From positions 1-64,000 of the forward strand of contig JBBELK010000632.1 in assembly GCA_037783545.1 (NCBI GenBank): 64,000 nucleotides of DNA, written 5' to 3'. A program made the position numbers and the translations under genes. The notes under the pieces were generated by a model. That model saw nothing but the letters and a program-made list of their open reading frames with translations. It was not told the origin of the DNA and did not search any database. This stretch comes from Henricia sp. BOLD:AAB3569. Taxonomy: Eukaryota; Echinodermata; Asteroidea; Spinulosida; Echinasteridae. Below are positions 1 through 10,200 of this stretch, piece after piece (position 1 is the stretch's first letter; every line of letters begins with the position of its first letter).

Positions 1-1699
1 GTGTACATTTGTACGGGCCGTTGACTCACCCCAGATTGTGACGGAATTAGGTCAAAGTGTGTCCCAAATGCCGGCACATTTGGAAATCAAAGAATTTTCC
101 AACCAACTTCAAATTTTGCATGCTCCAAACTGTATATATTCCGCACTTGTCATGCAAAATTGACAGATTTTCGCTGGGAAATGACGGAGAAATTTCGGAG
201 TTTAGGGAAAACGGAGCTCGGCTGCGTGGTTATTCCCCTAACCGTGGCTGTTGGGACACCCTGCGCATGCGCTGGTGTACATTTCTACGGCCGTTGACTC
301 ACCCCAGATTGTGACGGGAATTAGGTCAAAGTGTGTCCCAAATGCCGGCAAATTTGGAAATCAAGGAATTTTCCAACCAACTTCAAATTTTGCATGCTCC
401 AAACTGTATATATTCCGCACTTGTCATGCAAGATTGACAGATTTTCGCTGGGAAATGACGGAGAAATTTCAGAGTTTAGGGAAAACGGAGCTCGGCTGCG
501 TGGTTATTCCCTAACCGTGGCTGTTGGGACACCCTGCGCCGCGCTGGTGTACATTTGTACGGCCGTTGACTCACCCCAGATTGTGACGGGAATTAGGTCA
601 AAGTGTGTCCCAAATGCCGGCAAATTTGGAAATCAAGGAATTTTCCAACCAACTTCAAATTTTGCATGCTCCAAACTGTATATATTCCGCACTTGTCATG
701 CAAAATTGACAGATTTTCGCTGGGAAATGACGGAGAAATTTCAGAGTTTAGGGAAAACGGAGCTCGGCTGCGTGGTTATTCCCCTAACCGTGGCTGTTGG
801 GACACCCTGCGCCGCGCTGGTGTACATTTGTACGGACGTTGACTCACCCCAGATTGTGACGGGAATTAGGTCAAAGTGTGTCCCAAATGCCGGCAAATTT
901 GGAAATCAAGGAAATTTCCAACCAACTTCAAATTTTGCATGCTCCAAACTGTATATATTCCTCACTTGTCATGCAAAATTGACAGATTTTCGCTGGGAAA
1001 TGACGGAGAAATTTCAGAGTTTAGGGAAAACGGAGCTCGGCTGCGTGGTTATTCCCCTAACCGTGGCTGTTGGGACACCCTGCGCATGCGCCGCGCTGGT
1101 GTACATTTGTACGGCCGTTGACTCACCCCAGATTGTGACGGGAATTAGGTCAAAGTGTGTCCCAAATGCCGGCACATTTGGAAATCAAGGAATTTTCCAA
1201 CCAACTTCAAATTTTGCATGCTCCAAACTGTATATATTCCGCACTTGTCATGCAAAATTGACAGATTTTCGCTGGAAAATGACGGAGAAATTTCAGAGTT
1301 TAGGGAAAACGGAGCTCGGCTGCGTGGTTATTCCCTAACCGTGGCTGTTGGGACACCCTGCGCCGCGCTGGTGTACATTTCTACGGCCGTTGACTCACCC
1401 CAGATTGTGACGGGAATTAGGTCAAAGTGTGTCCCAAATGCCGGCAAATTTGGAAATCAAGGAATTTTCCAACCAACTTCAAATGTTGCATGCTCCAAAC
1501 TGGATATATTCCGCACTTGTCATGCAAAATTGACAGATTTTCGCTGGGAAATGACGGAGAAATTTCAGAGTTTAGGGAAAACGGAGCTCGGCTGCGTGGT
1601 TATTCCCCTAACCGTGGCTGTTGGGACACCCTGCGCCGCGCTGGTGTACATTTGTACGGCCGTTGACTCACCCCAGATTGTGACGGGAATTAGGTCAAA
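1..1699 (+). repeat. Left block of variant monomers
   Basis: Positions 1-56 are the end of a monomer cut by the window edge. The monomer at 57 has GGCACATTT, TTTCGGAG and the 274-bp form; 876 has TTCCTCAC and is 279 bp; 1155 has GGCACATTT and CTGGAAAATG; 1427 has AAATGTTGC and CTGGATAT. The same variants recur in a different order at 3890-4988, so the two blocks share ancestry. Single bases are missing from homopolymers near 43, 510 and 1335. Confidence 0.85.
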
Positions 1700-1936
1700 G
1701 TGTGTCCCAAATGCCGGCAAATTTGGAAATCAAGGAATTTTCCAACCAACTTCAAATTTTGCATGCTCCAAACTGTATATATTCCGCACTTGTCATGCAA
1801 AATTGACAGATTTTCGCTGGGAAATGACGGAGAAATTTCAGAGTTTAGGGAAAACGGAGCTCGGCTGCGTGGTTATTCCCCTAACCGTGGCTGTTGGGAC
1901 ACCCTGCGCCGCGCTGGTGTACATTTGTACGGCCGT

Positions 1937-1943
1937 TGACTCA
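1937..1943 (+). promoter_or_regulatory. AP-1/TRE-type heptamer TGACTCA, once per monomer
   Basis: TGACTCA is an exact match to the AP-1 (Fos/Jun) and GCN4 core and is kept in essentially every monomer. A 7-bp match is expected by chance about once in 8 kb on both strands, so one per monomer may simply be inherited from the founder. The match is direct; any binding is speculation. Confidence 0.3.
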
Positions 1944-1964
1944 CCCCAGATTGTGACGGGAATT

Positions 1965-1977
1965 AGGTCAAAGTGTG
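1965..1977 (+). promoter_or_regulatory. DR1-like nuclear receptor element (AGGTCA-A-AGTGTG)
   Basis: A perfect AGGTCA half-site is followed by one base and a degenerate second half-site AGTGTG, the DR1 arrangement used by HNF4, COUP-TF and RXR dimers. It lies 21 bp after the AP-1 heptamer and is conserved across the array. The second half-site is a poor match, so only a monomeric half-site is well supported. No function is shown. Confidence 0.25.
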
Positions 1978-1995
1978 TCCCAAATGCCGGCAAAT

Positions 1996-2018
1996 TTGGA
2001 AATCAAGGAATTTTCCAA
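1996..2018. repeat. 7-bp inverted repeat, 9-nt loop, in each monomer
   Basis: TTGGAAA at 1996-2002 is perfectly complementary to TTTCCAA at 2012-2018, with a 9-nt spacer. It could form a short hairpin in single-stranded DNA or in a satellite transcript. The pairing does not extend in either direction. The kappaB-like match lies across its right arm. Confidence 0.6.
2007..2016 (+). promoter_or_regulatory. kappaB-like decamer GGAATTTTCC
   Basis: GGAATTTTCC fits the relaxed Rel/NF-kappaB pattern GGRRNNYYCC but lacks the third G of the strong GGGRNWYYCC consensus. It is conserved in most monomers; the C-type monomer of the 825-bp HOR has TTTTTCAACC instead and loses it. Probably fortuitous. Confidence 0.2.
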
Positions 2019-2027
2019 CCAACTTCA

Positions 2028-2077
2028 AATTTTGCATGCTCCAAACTGTATATATTCCGCACTTGTCATGCAAAATT
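2028..2077. repeat. Perfect 11-bp inverted repeat with 28-nt loop, in each monomer
   Basis: AATTTTGCATG at 2028-2038 is the exact reverse complement of CATGCAAAATT at 2067-2077, separated by 28 nt. It is the strongest dyad in the monomer and could extrude as a cruciform or fold in RNA. The loop contains TATATATT. Recurrent variants in the left arm (GCACG at 5596 and throughout the 825-bp HOR; ACATG at 18780 and many later copies) each break one pair and I see no matching change in the right arm, so there is no covariation evidence for selection on the stem. Confidence 0.8.
2049..2056 (+). promoter_or_regulatory. TATA-like run TATATATT in the hairpin loop
   Basis: An 8-bp alternating TA run in the loop of the 11-bp inverted repeat, present in nearly all monomers (49321 has ATATATAT instead). 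It resembles a TATA box, and satellite monomers in some animals are transcribed, but nothing here shows a start site. Low-melting DNA in a dyad is an equally good description. Confidence 0.2.
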
Positions 2078-2084
2078 GACAGAT

Positions 2085-2105
2085 TTTCGCTGGGAAATGA
2101 CGGAG
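2085..2105 (+). other. Degenerate CENP-B-box-like stretch
   Basis: The stretch contains TTCG, then CTGGGAAA, then CGG, in the same order as the mammalian CENP-B box (core nTTCGnnnnAnnCGGGn). It fails the strict core: TTCG and CGG are 11 bp apart instead of 7, and CGGA replaces CGGG. A few copies with one G fewer (for example near 7024) restore the A after TTCGnnnn but still lack CGGG at the right spacing. It may be coincidence or a site for a different pogo-derived DNA-binding protein. Confidence 0.15.
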
Positions 2106-2117
2106 AAATTTCAGAGT

Positions 2118-2157
2118 TTAGGGAAAACGGAGCTCGGCTGCGTGGTTATTCCCCTAA
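2118..2157. repeat. Imperfect inverted repeat TTAGGGAA / TTCCCCTAA
   Basis: TTAGGGAA at 2118-2125 pairs with TTCCCCTAA at 2149-2157 with one extra C bulged, leaving a 23-nt loop that contains the GAGCTC site. The left arm contains one TTAGGG and the right arm one CCCTAA, the animal telomere hexamer in inverted orientation, but they are single hexamers without tandem extension. A minority of copies lose the bulged C (510, 1335) and pair perfectly. Confidence 0.5.
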
Positions 2158-3815
2158 CCGTGGCTGTTGGGACACCCTGCGCCGCGCTGGTGTACATTTG
2201 TACGGCCGTTGACTCACCCCAGATTGTGACGGGAATTAGGTCAAAGTGTGTCCCAAATGCCGGCAAATTTGGAAATCAAGGAATTTTCCAACCAACTTCA
2301 AATTTTGCATGCTCCAAACTGTATATATTCCGCACTTGTCATGCAAAATTGACAGATTTTCGCTGGGAAATGACGGAGAAATTTCAGAGTTTAGGGAAAA
2401 CGGAGCTCGGCTGCGTGGTTATTCCCCTAACCGTGGCTGTTGGGACACCCTGCGCCGCGCTGGTGTACATTTGTACGGCCGTTGACTCACCCCAGATTGT
2501 GACGGGAATTAGGTCAAAGTGTGTCCCAAATGCCGGCAAATTTGGAAATCAAGGAATTTTCCAACCAACTTCAAATGTTGCATGCTCCAAACTGTATATA
2601 TTCCGCACTTGTCATGCAAAATTGACAGATTTTCGCTGGGAAATGACGGAGAAATTTCAGAGTTTAGGGAAAACGGAGCTCGGCTGCGTGGTTATTCCCC
2701 TAACCGTGGCTGTTGGGACACCCTGCGCCGCGCTGGTGTACATTTGTACGGCCGTTGACTCACCCCAGATTGTGACGGGAATTAGGTCAAAGTGTGTCCC
2801 AAATGCCGGCAAATTTGGAAATCAAGGAATTTTCCAACCAACTTCAAATTTTGCATGCTCCAAACTGTATATATTCCGCACTTGTCATGCAAAATTGACA
2901 GATTTTCGCTGGGAAATGACGGAGAAATTTCAGAGTTTAGGGAAAACGGAGCTCGGCTGCGTGGTTATTCCCCTAACCGTGGCTGTTGGGACACCCTGCG
3001 CCGCGCTGGTGTACATTTGTACGGCCGTTGACTCACCCCAGATTGTGACGGGAATTAGGTCAAAGTGTGTCCCAAATGCCGGCAAATTTGGAAATCAAGG
3101 AATTTTCCAACCAACTTCAAATTTTGCATGCTCCAAACTGTATATATTCCGCACTTGTCATGCAAAATTGACAGATTTTCGCTGGGAAATGACGGAGAAA
3201 TTTCAGAGTTTAGGGAAAACGGAGCTCGGCTGCGTGGTTATTCCCCTAACCGTGGCTGTTGGGACACCCTGCGCCGCGCTGGTGTACATTTGTACGGCCG
3301 TTGACTCACCCCAGATTGTGACGGGAATTAGGTCAAAGTGTGTCCCAAATGCCGGCAAATTTGGAAATCAAGGAATTTTCCAACCAACTTCAAATTTTGC
3401 ATGCTCCAAACTGTATATATTCCGCACTTGTCATGCAAAATTGACAGATTTTCGCTGGGAAATGACGGAGAAATTTCAGAGTTTAGGGAAAACGGAGCTC
3501 GGCTGCGTGGTTATTCCCCTAACCGTGGCTGTTGGGACACCCTGCGCCGCGCTGGTGTACATTTGTACGGCCGTTGACTCACCCCAGATTGTGACGGGAA
3601 TTAGGTCAAAGTGTGTCCCAAATGCCGGCAAATTTGGAAATCAAGGAATTTTCCAACCAACTTCAAATTTTGCATGCTCCAAACTGTATATATTCCGCAC
3701 TTGTCATGCAAAATTGACAGATTTTCGCTGGGAAATGACGGAGAAATTTCAGAGTTTAGGGAAAACGGAGCTCGGCTGCGTGGTTATTCCCCTAACCGTG
3801 GCTGTTGGGACACCC

Positions 3816-3827
3816 TGCGCATGCGCC
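3816..3827 (+). promoter_or_regulatory. NRF1-type palindrome in the 279-bp monomer class
   Basis: TGCGCATGCGCC holds the perfect 10-bp palindrome GCGCATGCGC and matches the NRF1 consensus YGCGCAYGCGCR at 11 of 12 positions. It is present in every 279-bp monomer and, with T as the last base, in every 274-bp monomer, but absent from the 273-bp class, which lacks ATGCGC. The motif therefore marks which position in an HOR a monomer occupies, for example one per 825 bp between 6359 and 16800. The sequence match is strong; binding is inference. Confidence 0.45.
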
Positions 3828-4919
3828 GCGCTGGTGTACATTTGTACGGCCGTTGACTCACCCCAGATTGTGACGGGAATTAGGTCAAAGTGTGTCCCAA
3901 ATGCCGGCACATTTGGAAATCAAGGAATTTTCCAACCAACTTCAAATTTTGCATGCTCCAAACTGTATATATTCCGCACTTGTCATGCAAAATTGACAGA
4001 TTTTCGCTGGAAAATGACGGAGAAATTTCAGAGTTTAGGGAAAACGGAGCTCGGCTGCGTGGTTATTCCCCTAACCGTGGCTGTTGGGACACCCTGCGCC
4101 GCGCTGGTGTACATTTCTACGGCCGTTGACTCACCCCAGATTGTGACGGGAATTAGGTCAAAGTGTGTCCCAAATGCTGGCAAATTTGGAAATCAAGGAA
4201 TTTTCCAACCAACTTCAAATGTTGCATGCTCCAAACTGGATATATTCCGCACTTGTCATGCAAAATTGACAGATTTTCGCTGGGAAATGACGGAGAAATT
4301 TCAGAGTTTAGGGAAAACGGAGCTCGGCTGCGTGGTTATTCCCCTAACCGTGGCTGTTGGGACACCCTGCGCCGCGATGGTGTACATTTGTACGGCCGTT
4401 GACTCACCCCAGATTATGACGGGAATTAGGTCAAAGTGTGTCCCAAATGCCGGCAAATTTGGAAATCAAGGAATTTTCCAACCAACTTCAAATTTTGCAT
4501 GCTCCAAACTGTATATATTCCTCACTTGTCATGCAAAATTGACAGATTTTCGCTGGGAAATGACGGAGAAATTTCAGAGTTTAGGGAAAACGGAGCTCGG
4601 CTGCGTGGTTATTCCCCTAACCGTGGCTGTTGGGACACCCTGCGCATGCGCCGCGCTGGTGTACATTTGTACGGCCGTTGACTCACCCCAGATTGTGACG
4701 GGAATTAGGTCAAAGTGTGTCCCAAATGCCGGCACATTTGGAAATCAAGGAATTTTCCAACCAACTTCAAATTTTGCATGCTCCAAACTGTATATATTCC
4801 GCACTTGTCATGCAAAATTGACAGATTTTCGCTGGGAAATGACGGAGAAATTTCGGAGTTTAGGGAAAACGGAGCTCGGCTGCGTGGTTATTCCCCTAAC
4901 CGTGGCTGTTGGGACACCC

Positions 4920-4931
4920 TGCGCATGCGCT
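4920..4931 (+). other. 274-bp class signature (palindrome kept, CCGCG missing)
   Basis: Here the palindrome GCGCATGCGC runs directly into TGG, 5 bp shorter than the 279-bp form. The simplest history is a 279-bp ancestor that lost ATGCGC to give 273 and lost CCGCG to give 274; the direction is inferred. In the left 40 kb this class is found only at about 57, 4715, 17353, 19550, 22026 and 32211, and there it is always followed by TTTCTACGG in place of the usual TTTGTACGG. Confidence 0.85.
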
Positions 4932-5534
4932 GGTGTACATTTCTACGGCCGTTGACTCACCCCAGATTGTGACGGGAATTAGGTCAAAGTGTGTCCCAAA
5001 TGCCGGCAAATTTGGAAATCAAGGAATTTTCCAACCAACTTCAAATTTTGCATGCTCCAAACTGTATATATTCCGCACTTGTCATGCAAAATTGACAGAT
5101 TTTCGCAGGGAAATGACGGAGAAATTTCAGAGTTTAGGGAAAACGGAGCTCGGCTGCGTGGTTATTCCCCTAACCGTGGCTGTTGGGACACCCTGCGCCG
5201 CGCTGGTGTACATTTCTACGGCCGTTGACTCACCCCAGATTGTGACGGGAATTAGGTCAAAGTGTGTCCCAAATGCCGGCAAATTTGGAAATCAAGGAAT
5301 TTTCCAACCAACTTCAAATTTTGCATGCTCCAAACTGTATATATTCCGCACTTGTCATGCAAAATTGACAGATTTTCGCTGGGAAATGACGGAGAAATTT
5401 CAGAGTTTAGGGAAAACGGAGCTCGGCTGCGTGGTTATTCCCCTAACCGTGGCTGTTGGGACACCCTGCGCCGCGCTGGTGTACATTTGTACGGCCGTTG
5501 ACTCACCCCAGATTGTGACGGGAATTAGGTCAAA

Positions 5535-6358
5535 GTGTGTCCCAAATGCCGGCAAATTTGGAAATCAAGGAATTTTCCAACCAACTTCAAATTTTGCACG
5601 CTCCAAACTGTATATATTCCGCACTTGTCATGCAAAATTGACAGATTTTCGCTGGGAAATGACGGAGAAATTTCAGAGTTTAGGGAAAACGGAGCTCGGC
5701 TGCGTGGTTATTCCCCTAACCGTGGCTGTTGGGACACCCTGCGCCGCGCTGGTGTACATTTGTACGGCCGTTGACTCACCCCTGATTGTGACGGGAATTA
5801 GGTCAAAGTGTGTCCCAAATGCCGGCGAATTTGGAAATCAAGGAATTTTCCAACCAACTTCAAATTTTGCATGCTCCAAACTGTATATATTCCGCACTTG
5901 TCATGCAAATTGACAGATTTTCGCTGGGAAATGACGGAGAAAATTCAGAGTTTAGGGAAAACGGAGCTCGGCTGCGTGGTTATTCCCCTAACCGTGGCTG
6001 TTGGGACACCCTGCGCCGCGCTGGTGTACATTTGTACGGCCGTTGACTCACCCCAGATTGTGACGGGAATTAGGTCAAAGTGTGTCCCAAATGCCGGCAA
6101 ATTTGGAAATCAAGGAATTTTCCAACCAACTTCAAATTTTGCATGCTCCAAACTGTATATATTCCGCACTTGTCATGCAAAATTGACAGATTTTCGCTGG
6201 GAAATGACGGAGAAATTTCAGAGTTTAGGGAAAACGGAACTCGGCTGCGTGGTTATTCCTCTAACCGTGGCTGTTGGGACACCCTGCGCATGCGCCGCGC
6301 TGGTGTACATTTGTACGGCCGTTGACTCACCCCAGATTGTGACGGGAATTAGGTCAAA
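5535..6358 (+). repeat. Three-monomer block duplicated 23.4 kb downstream
   Basis: Carries an unusual set of variants: GCACGCTCC (5596), CCCCTGATTG (5778), GGCGAATTT (5824), GAAAATTCAG (5939), ACGGAACTCGG (6234) and TTCCTCTAACC (6256). All recur in the same order at 28894-29718, offset 23,359 bp, then 23,360 after one A is missing here near 5908. Flanking monomers are generic upstream and different downstream. The two blocks must share a recent origin by duplication or conversion over a long distance. Confidence 0.85.
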
Positions 6359-7246
6359 GTGTGTCCCAAATGCCGGCAAATTTGGAAATCAAGGAATTTT
6401 CCAACCAACTTCAAATTTTGCATGCTCCAAACTGTATATATTCCGCACTTGTCATGCAAAATTGACAGATTTTCGCTGGGAAATGACGGAGAAATTTCAG
6501 AGTTTAGGGAAAACGGAGCTCGGCTGCGTGGTTTTTTCCATAACCGTGGCTGTTGGGACACCCTGCGCCGCGCTGGTGTACATTTGTACGGCCGTTGACT
6601 TACCCCAGATTGTGACGGGAATTAGGTCAAAGTGTGTCCCAAATGCCGGCAAATTTGGAAATCAAGGAATTTTCCAACCAACTTCAAATTTTGCACGCTC
6701 CAAACTGTATATATTCCGCACTTGTCATGCAAAATTGACAGATTTTCGCTGGGAAATGACGGAGAAATTTCAGAGTTTAGGGAAAACGGAGCTCGGCTGC
6801 GTGGTTATTTCCCTAACCGTGGCTGTTGGGACACCATGCGCCGCGCTGGTGTACATTTGTACGGCCGTTGACTCACCCCAGATTGTGACGGGAATTAGGT
6901 CAAAGTGTGTCCCAAATGCCGGCAAATTTAGAAATCAAGGAATTTTTCAACCAACTTCAAATTTTGCATGCTCCAAACTGTATATATTCCGCACTTGTCA
7001 TGCAAAAGTGACAGATTTTCGCTGGAAATGACGGAGAAATTTCAGAGTTTAGGGAAAACGGAGCTCGGCTGCGTGGTTATTCCCCTAACCGTGGCTGTTG
7101 GGACACCCTGCGCATGCGCCGCGCTGGTGTACATTTGTACGGCCGTTGACTCACCCCAGATTGTGACGGGAATTAGGTCAAAGTGTGTCCCAAATGCCGG
7201 CAAATTTGGAAATCAAGGAATTTTCCAACCAACTTCAAATTTTGCA

Positions 7247-10200
7247 TGCTCCAAACTGTATATATTCCGCACTTGTCATGCAAAATTGACAGATTTTCGC
7301 TGGGAAATGACGGAGAAATTTCAGAGTTTAGGGAAAACGGAGCTCGGCTGCGTGGTTTTTTCCATAACCGTGGCTGTTGGGACACCCTGCGCCGCGCTGG
7401 TGTACATTTGTACGGCCGTTGACTCACCCCAGATTGTGACGGGAATTAGGTCAAAGTGTGTCCCAAATGCCGGCAAATTTGGAAATCAAGGAATTTTCCA
7501 ACCAACTTCAAATTTTGCACGCTCCAAAATGTATATATTCCGCACTTGTCATGCAAAATTAACAGATTTTCGCTGGGAAATGACGGAGACATTTCAGAGT
7601 TTAGGGAAAACGGAGCTCGGCTGCGTGGTTATTTCCCTAACCGTGGCTGTTGGGACACCATGCGCCGCGCTGGTGTACATTTGTACGGCCGTTGACTCAC
7701 CCCAGATTGTGACGGGAATTAGGTCAAAGTGTGTCCCAAATGCCGGCAAATTTAGAAATCAAGGAATTTTTCAACCAACTTCAAATTTTGCATGCTCCAA
7801 ACTGTATATATTCCGCACTTGTCATGCAAAAGTGACAGATTTTCGCTGGGAAATGACGGAGAAATTTCAGAGTTTAGGGAAAACGGAGCTCGGCTGCGTG
7901 GTTATTCCCCTAACCGTGGCTGTTGGGACACCCTGCGCATGCGCCGCGCTGGTGTACATTTGTACGGCCGTTGACTCACCCCAGATTGTGACGGGAATTA
8001 GGTCAAAGTGTGTCCCAAATGCCGGCAAATTTGGAAATCAAGGAATTTTCCAACCAACTTCAAATTTTGCATGCTCCAAACTGTATATATTCCGCACTTG
8101 TCATGCAAAATTGACAGATTTTCGCTGGGAAATGACGGAGAAATTTCAGAGTTTAGGGAAAACGGAGCTCGGCTGCGTGGTTTTTTCCATAACCGTGGCT
8201 GTTGGGACACCCTGCGCCGCGCTGGTGTACATTTGTACGGCCGTTGACTCACCCCAGATTGTGACGGGAATTAGGTCAAAGTGTGTCCCAAATGCCGGCA
8301 AATTTGGAAATCAAGGAATTTTCCAACCAACTTCAAATTTTGCACGCTCCAAAATGTATATATTCCGCACTTGTCATGCAAAATTAACAGATTTTCGCTG
8401 GGAAATGACGGAGAAATTTCAGAGTTTAGGGAAAACGGAGCTCGGCTGCGTGGTTATTTCCCTAACCGTGGCTGTTGGGACACCATGCGCCGCGCTGGTG
8501 TACATTTGTACGGCCGTTGACTCACCCCAGATTGTGACGGGAATTAGGTCAAAGTGTGTCCCAAATGCCGGCAAATTTAGAAATCAAGGAATTTTTCAAC
8601 CAACTTCAAATTTTGCATGCTCCAAACTGTATATATTCCGCACTTGTCATGCAAAAGTGACAGATTTTCGCTGGGAAATGACGGAGAAATTTCAGAGTTT
8701 AGGGAAAACGGAGCTCGGCTGCGTGGTTATTCCCCTAACCGTGGCTGTTGGGACACCCTGCGCATGCGCCGCGCTGGTGTACATTTGTACGGCCGTTGAC
8801 TCACCCCAGATTGTGACGGGAATTAGGTCAAAGTGTGTCCCAAATGCCGGCAAATTTGGAAATCAAGGAATTTTCCAACCAACTTCAAATTTTGCATGCT
8901 CCAAACTGTATATATTCCGCACTTGTCATGCAAAATTGACAGATTTTCGCTGGGAAATGACGGAGAAATTTCAGAGTTTAGGGAAAACGGAGCTCGGCTG
9001 CGTGGTTTTTTCCATAACCGTGGCTGTTGGGACACCCTGCGCCGCGCTGGTGTACATTTGTACGGCCGTTGACTCACCCCAGATTGTGACGGGAATTAGG
9101 TCAAAGTGTGTCCCAAATGCCGGCAAATTTGGAAATCAAGGAATTTTCCAACCAACTTCAAATTTTGCACGCTCCAAACTGTATATATTCCGCACTTGTC
9201 ATGCAAAATTGACAGATTTTCGCTGGGAAATGACGGAGAAATTTCAGAGTTTAGGGAAAACGGAGCTCGGCTGCGTGGTTATTTCCCTAACCGTGGCTGT
9301 TGGGACACCATGCGCCGCGCTGGTGTACATTTGTACGGCCGTTGACTCACCCCAGATTGTGACGGGAATTAGGTCAAAGTGTGTCCCAAATGCCGGCAAA
9401 TTTAGAAATCAAGGAATTTTTCAACCAACTTCAAATTTTGCATGCTCCAAACTGTATATATTCCGCACTTGTCATGCAAAAGTGACAGATTTTCGCTGGG
9501 AAATGACGGAGAAATTTCAGAGTTTAGGGAAAACGGAGCTCGGCTGCGTGGTTATTCCCCTAACCGTGGCTGTTGGGACACCCTGCGCATGCGCCGCGCT
9601 GGTGTACATTTGTACGGCCGTTGACTCACCCCAGATTGTGACGGGAATTAGGTCAAAGTGTGTCCCAAATGCCGGCAAATTTGGAAATCAAGGAATTTTC
9701 CAACCAACTTCAAATTTTGCATGCTCCAAACTGTATATATTCCGCACTTGTCATGCAAAATTGACAGATTTTCGCTGGGAAATGACGGAGAAATTTCAGA
9801 GTTTAGGGAAAACGGAGCTCGGCTGCGTGGTTTTTTCCATAACCGTGGCTGTTGGGACACCCTGCGCCGCGCTGGTGTACATTTGTACGGCCGTTGACTC
9901 ACCCCAGATTGTGACGGGAATTAGGTCAAAGTGTGTCCCAAATGCCGGCAAATTTGGAAATCAAGGAATTTTCCAACCAACTTCAAATTTTGCACGCTCC
10001 AAACTGTATATATTCCGCACTTGTCATGCAAAATTGACAGATTTTCGCTGGGAAATGACGGAGAAATTTCAGAGTTTAGGGAAAACGGAGCTCGGCTGCG
10101 TGGTTATTTCCCTAACCGTGGCTGTTGGGACACCATGCGCCGCGCTGGTGTACATTTGTACGGCCGTTGACTCACCCCAGATTGTGACGGGAATTAGGTC

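Larger units (their letters stand above)
1973..2245 (+). repeat. Reference 273-bp monomer
   Basis: Chosen as a representative copy because it carries the majority base at nearly every position and matches its neighbours from 1700 to 3610. By hand count it has 62 C and 67 G in 273 bp (47% GC) and 14 CpG against about 15 expected. It contains GCCGGC, GCATGC and GAGCTC hexamers, so digestion at these sites should give a ~273-bp ladder. The motif entries that follow use this monomer; the same motifs recur at the equivalent offset in nearly all other copies. I see no obvious sub-repeat that would suggest the monomer itself arose from a shorter tandem unit. Confidence 0.95.
1700..3610 (+). repeat. 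Homogenised run of seven 273-bp monomers
   Basis: Monomers at 1700, 1973, 2246, 2519, 2792, 3065 and 3338 are all 273 bp and nearly identical; the main difference I see is AAATGTTGC in the 2519 copy. This plain monomeric run lacks a higher-order pattern and looks like a very recent local expansion between the two variant blocks. Confidence 0.85.
3611..5534 (+). repeat. Second variant block, related to 57-1699
   Basis: The 279-bp monomer at 3611 is followed by 3890 (GGCACATTT, CTGGAAAATG, TTTCTAC), 4163 (AAATGTTGC, CTGGATAT), 4436 (TTCCTCAC, 279 bp) and 4715 (GGCACATTT, TTTCGGAG, 274 bp). The pair 3890-4435 matches 1155-1699 at an offset of 2,735-2,736 bp and 4715 matches the monomer at 57 at 4,658 bp. 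Private changes such as GCTGGC at 4177, GCGATGG at 4375 and CGCAGGG at 5104 show some later divergence. Confidence 0.8.

Noticed and set aside
2085-2105. True CENP-B box
   Set aside because: The strict core nTTCGnnnnAnnCGGGn is not met in the reference monomer or in the variants I checked; it is kept only as a resemblance.
2118-2157. Interstitial telomeric repeat
   Set aside because: Only one TTAGGG and one CCCTAA per monomer, never in tandem.
2191-2203. Hormone response element or PUF site in TGTACATTTGTAC
   Set aside because: The half-sites do not fit the steroid receptor consensus, and TGTACATT differs from the PUF consensus; the stretch is also variable (TTTCTAC, TTTATAC).
7173-7427. 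Minus-strand open frames of about 84 codons repeated in the 825-bp HOR
   Set aside because: They are antisense reflections of the satellite, present only where GGTTTTTTCCATAACC removes a reverse-strand stop, and recur with the HOR period.
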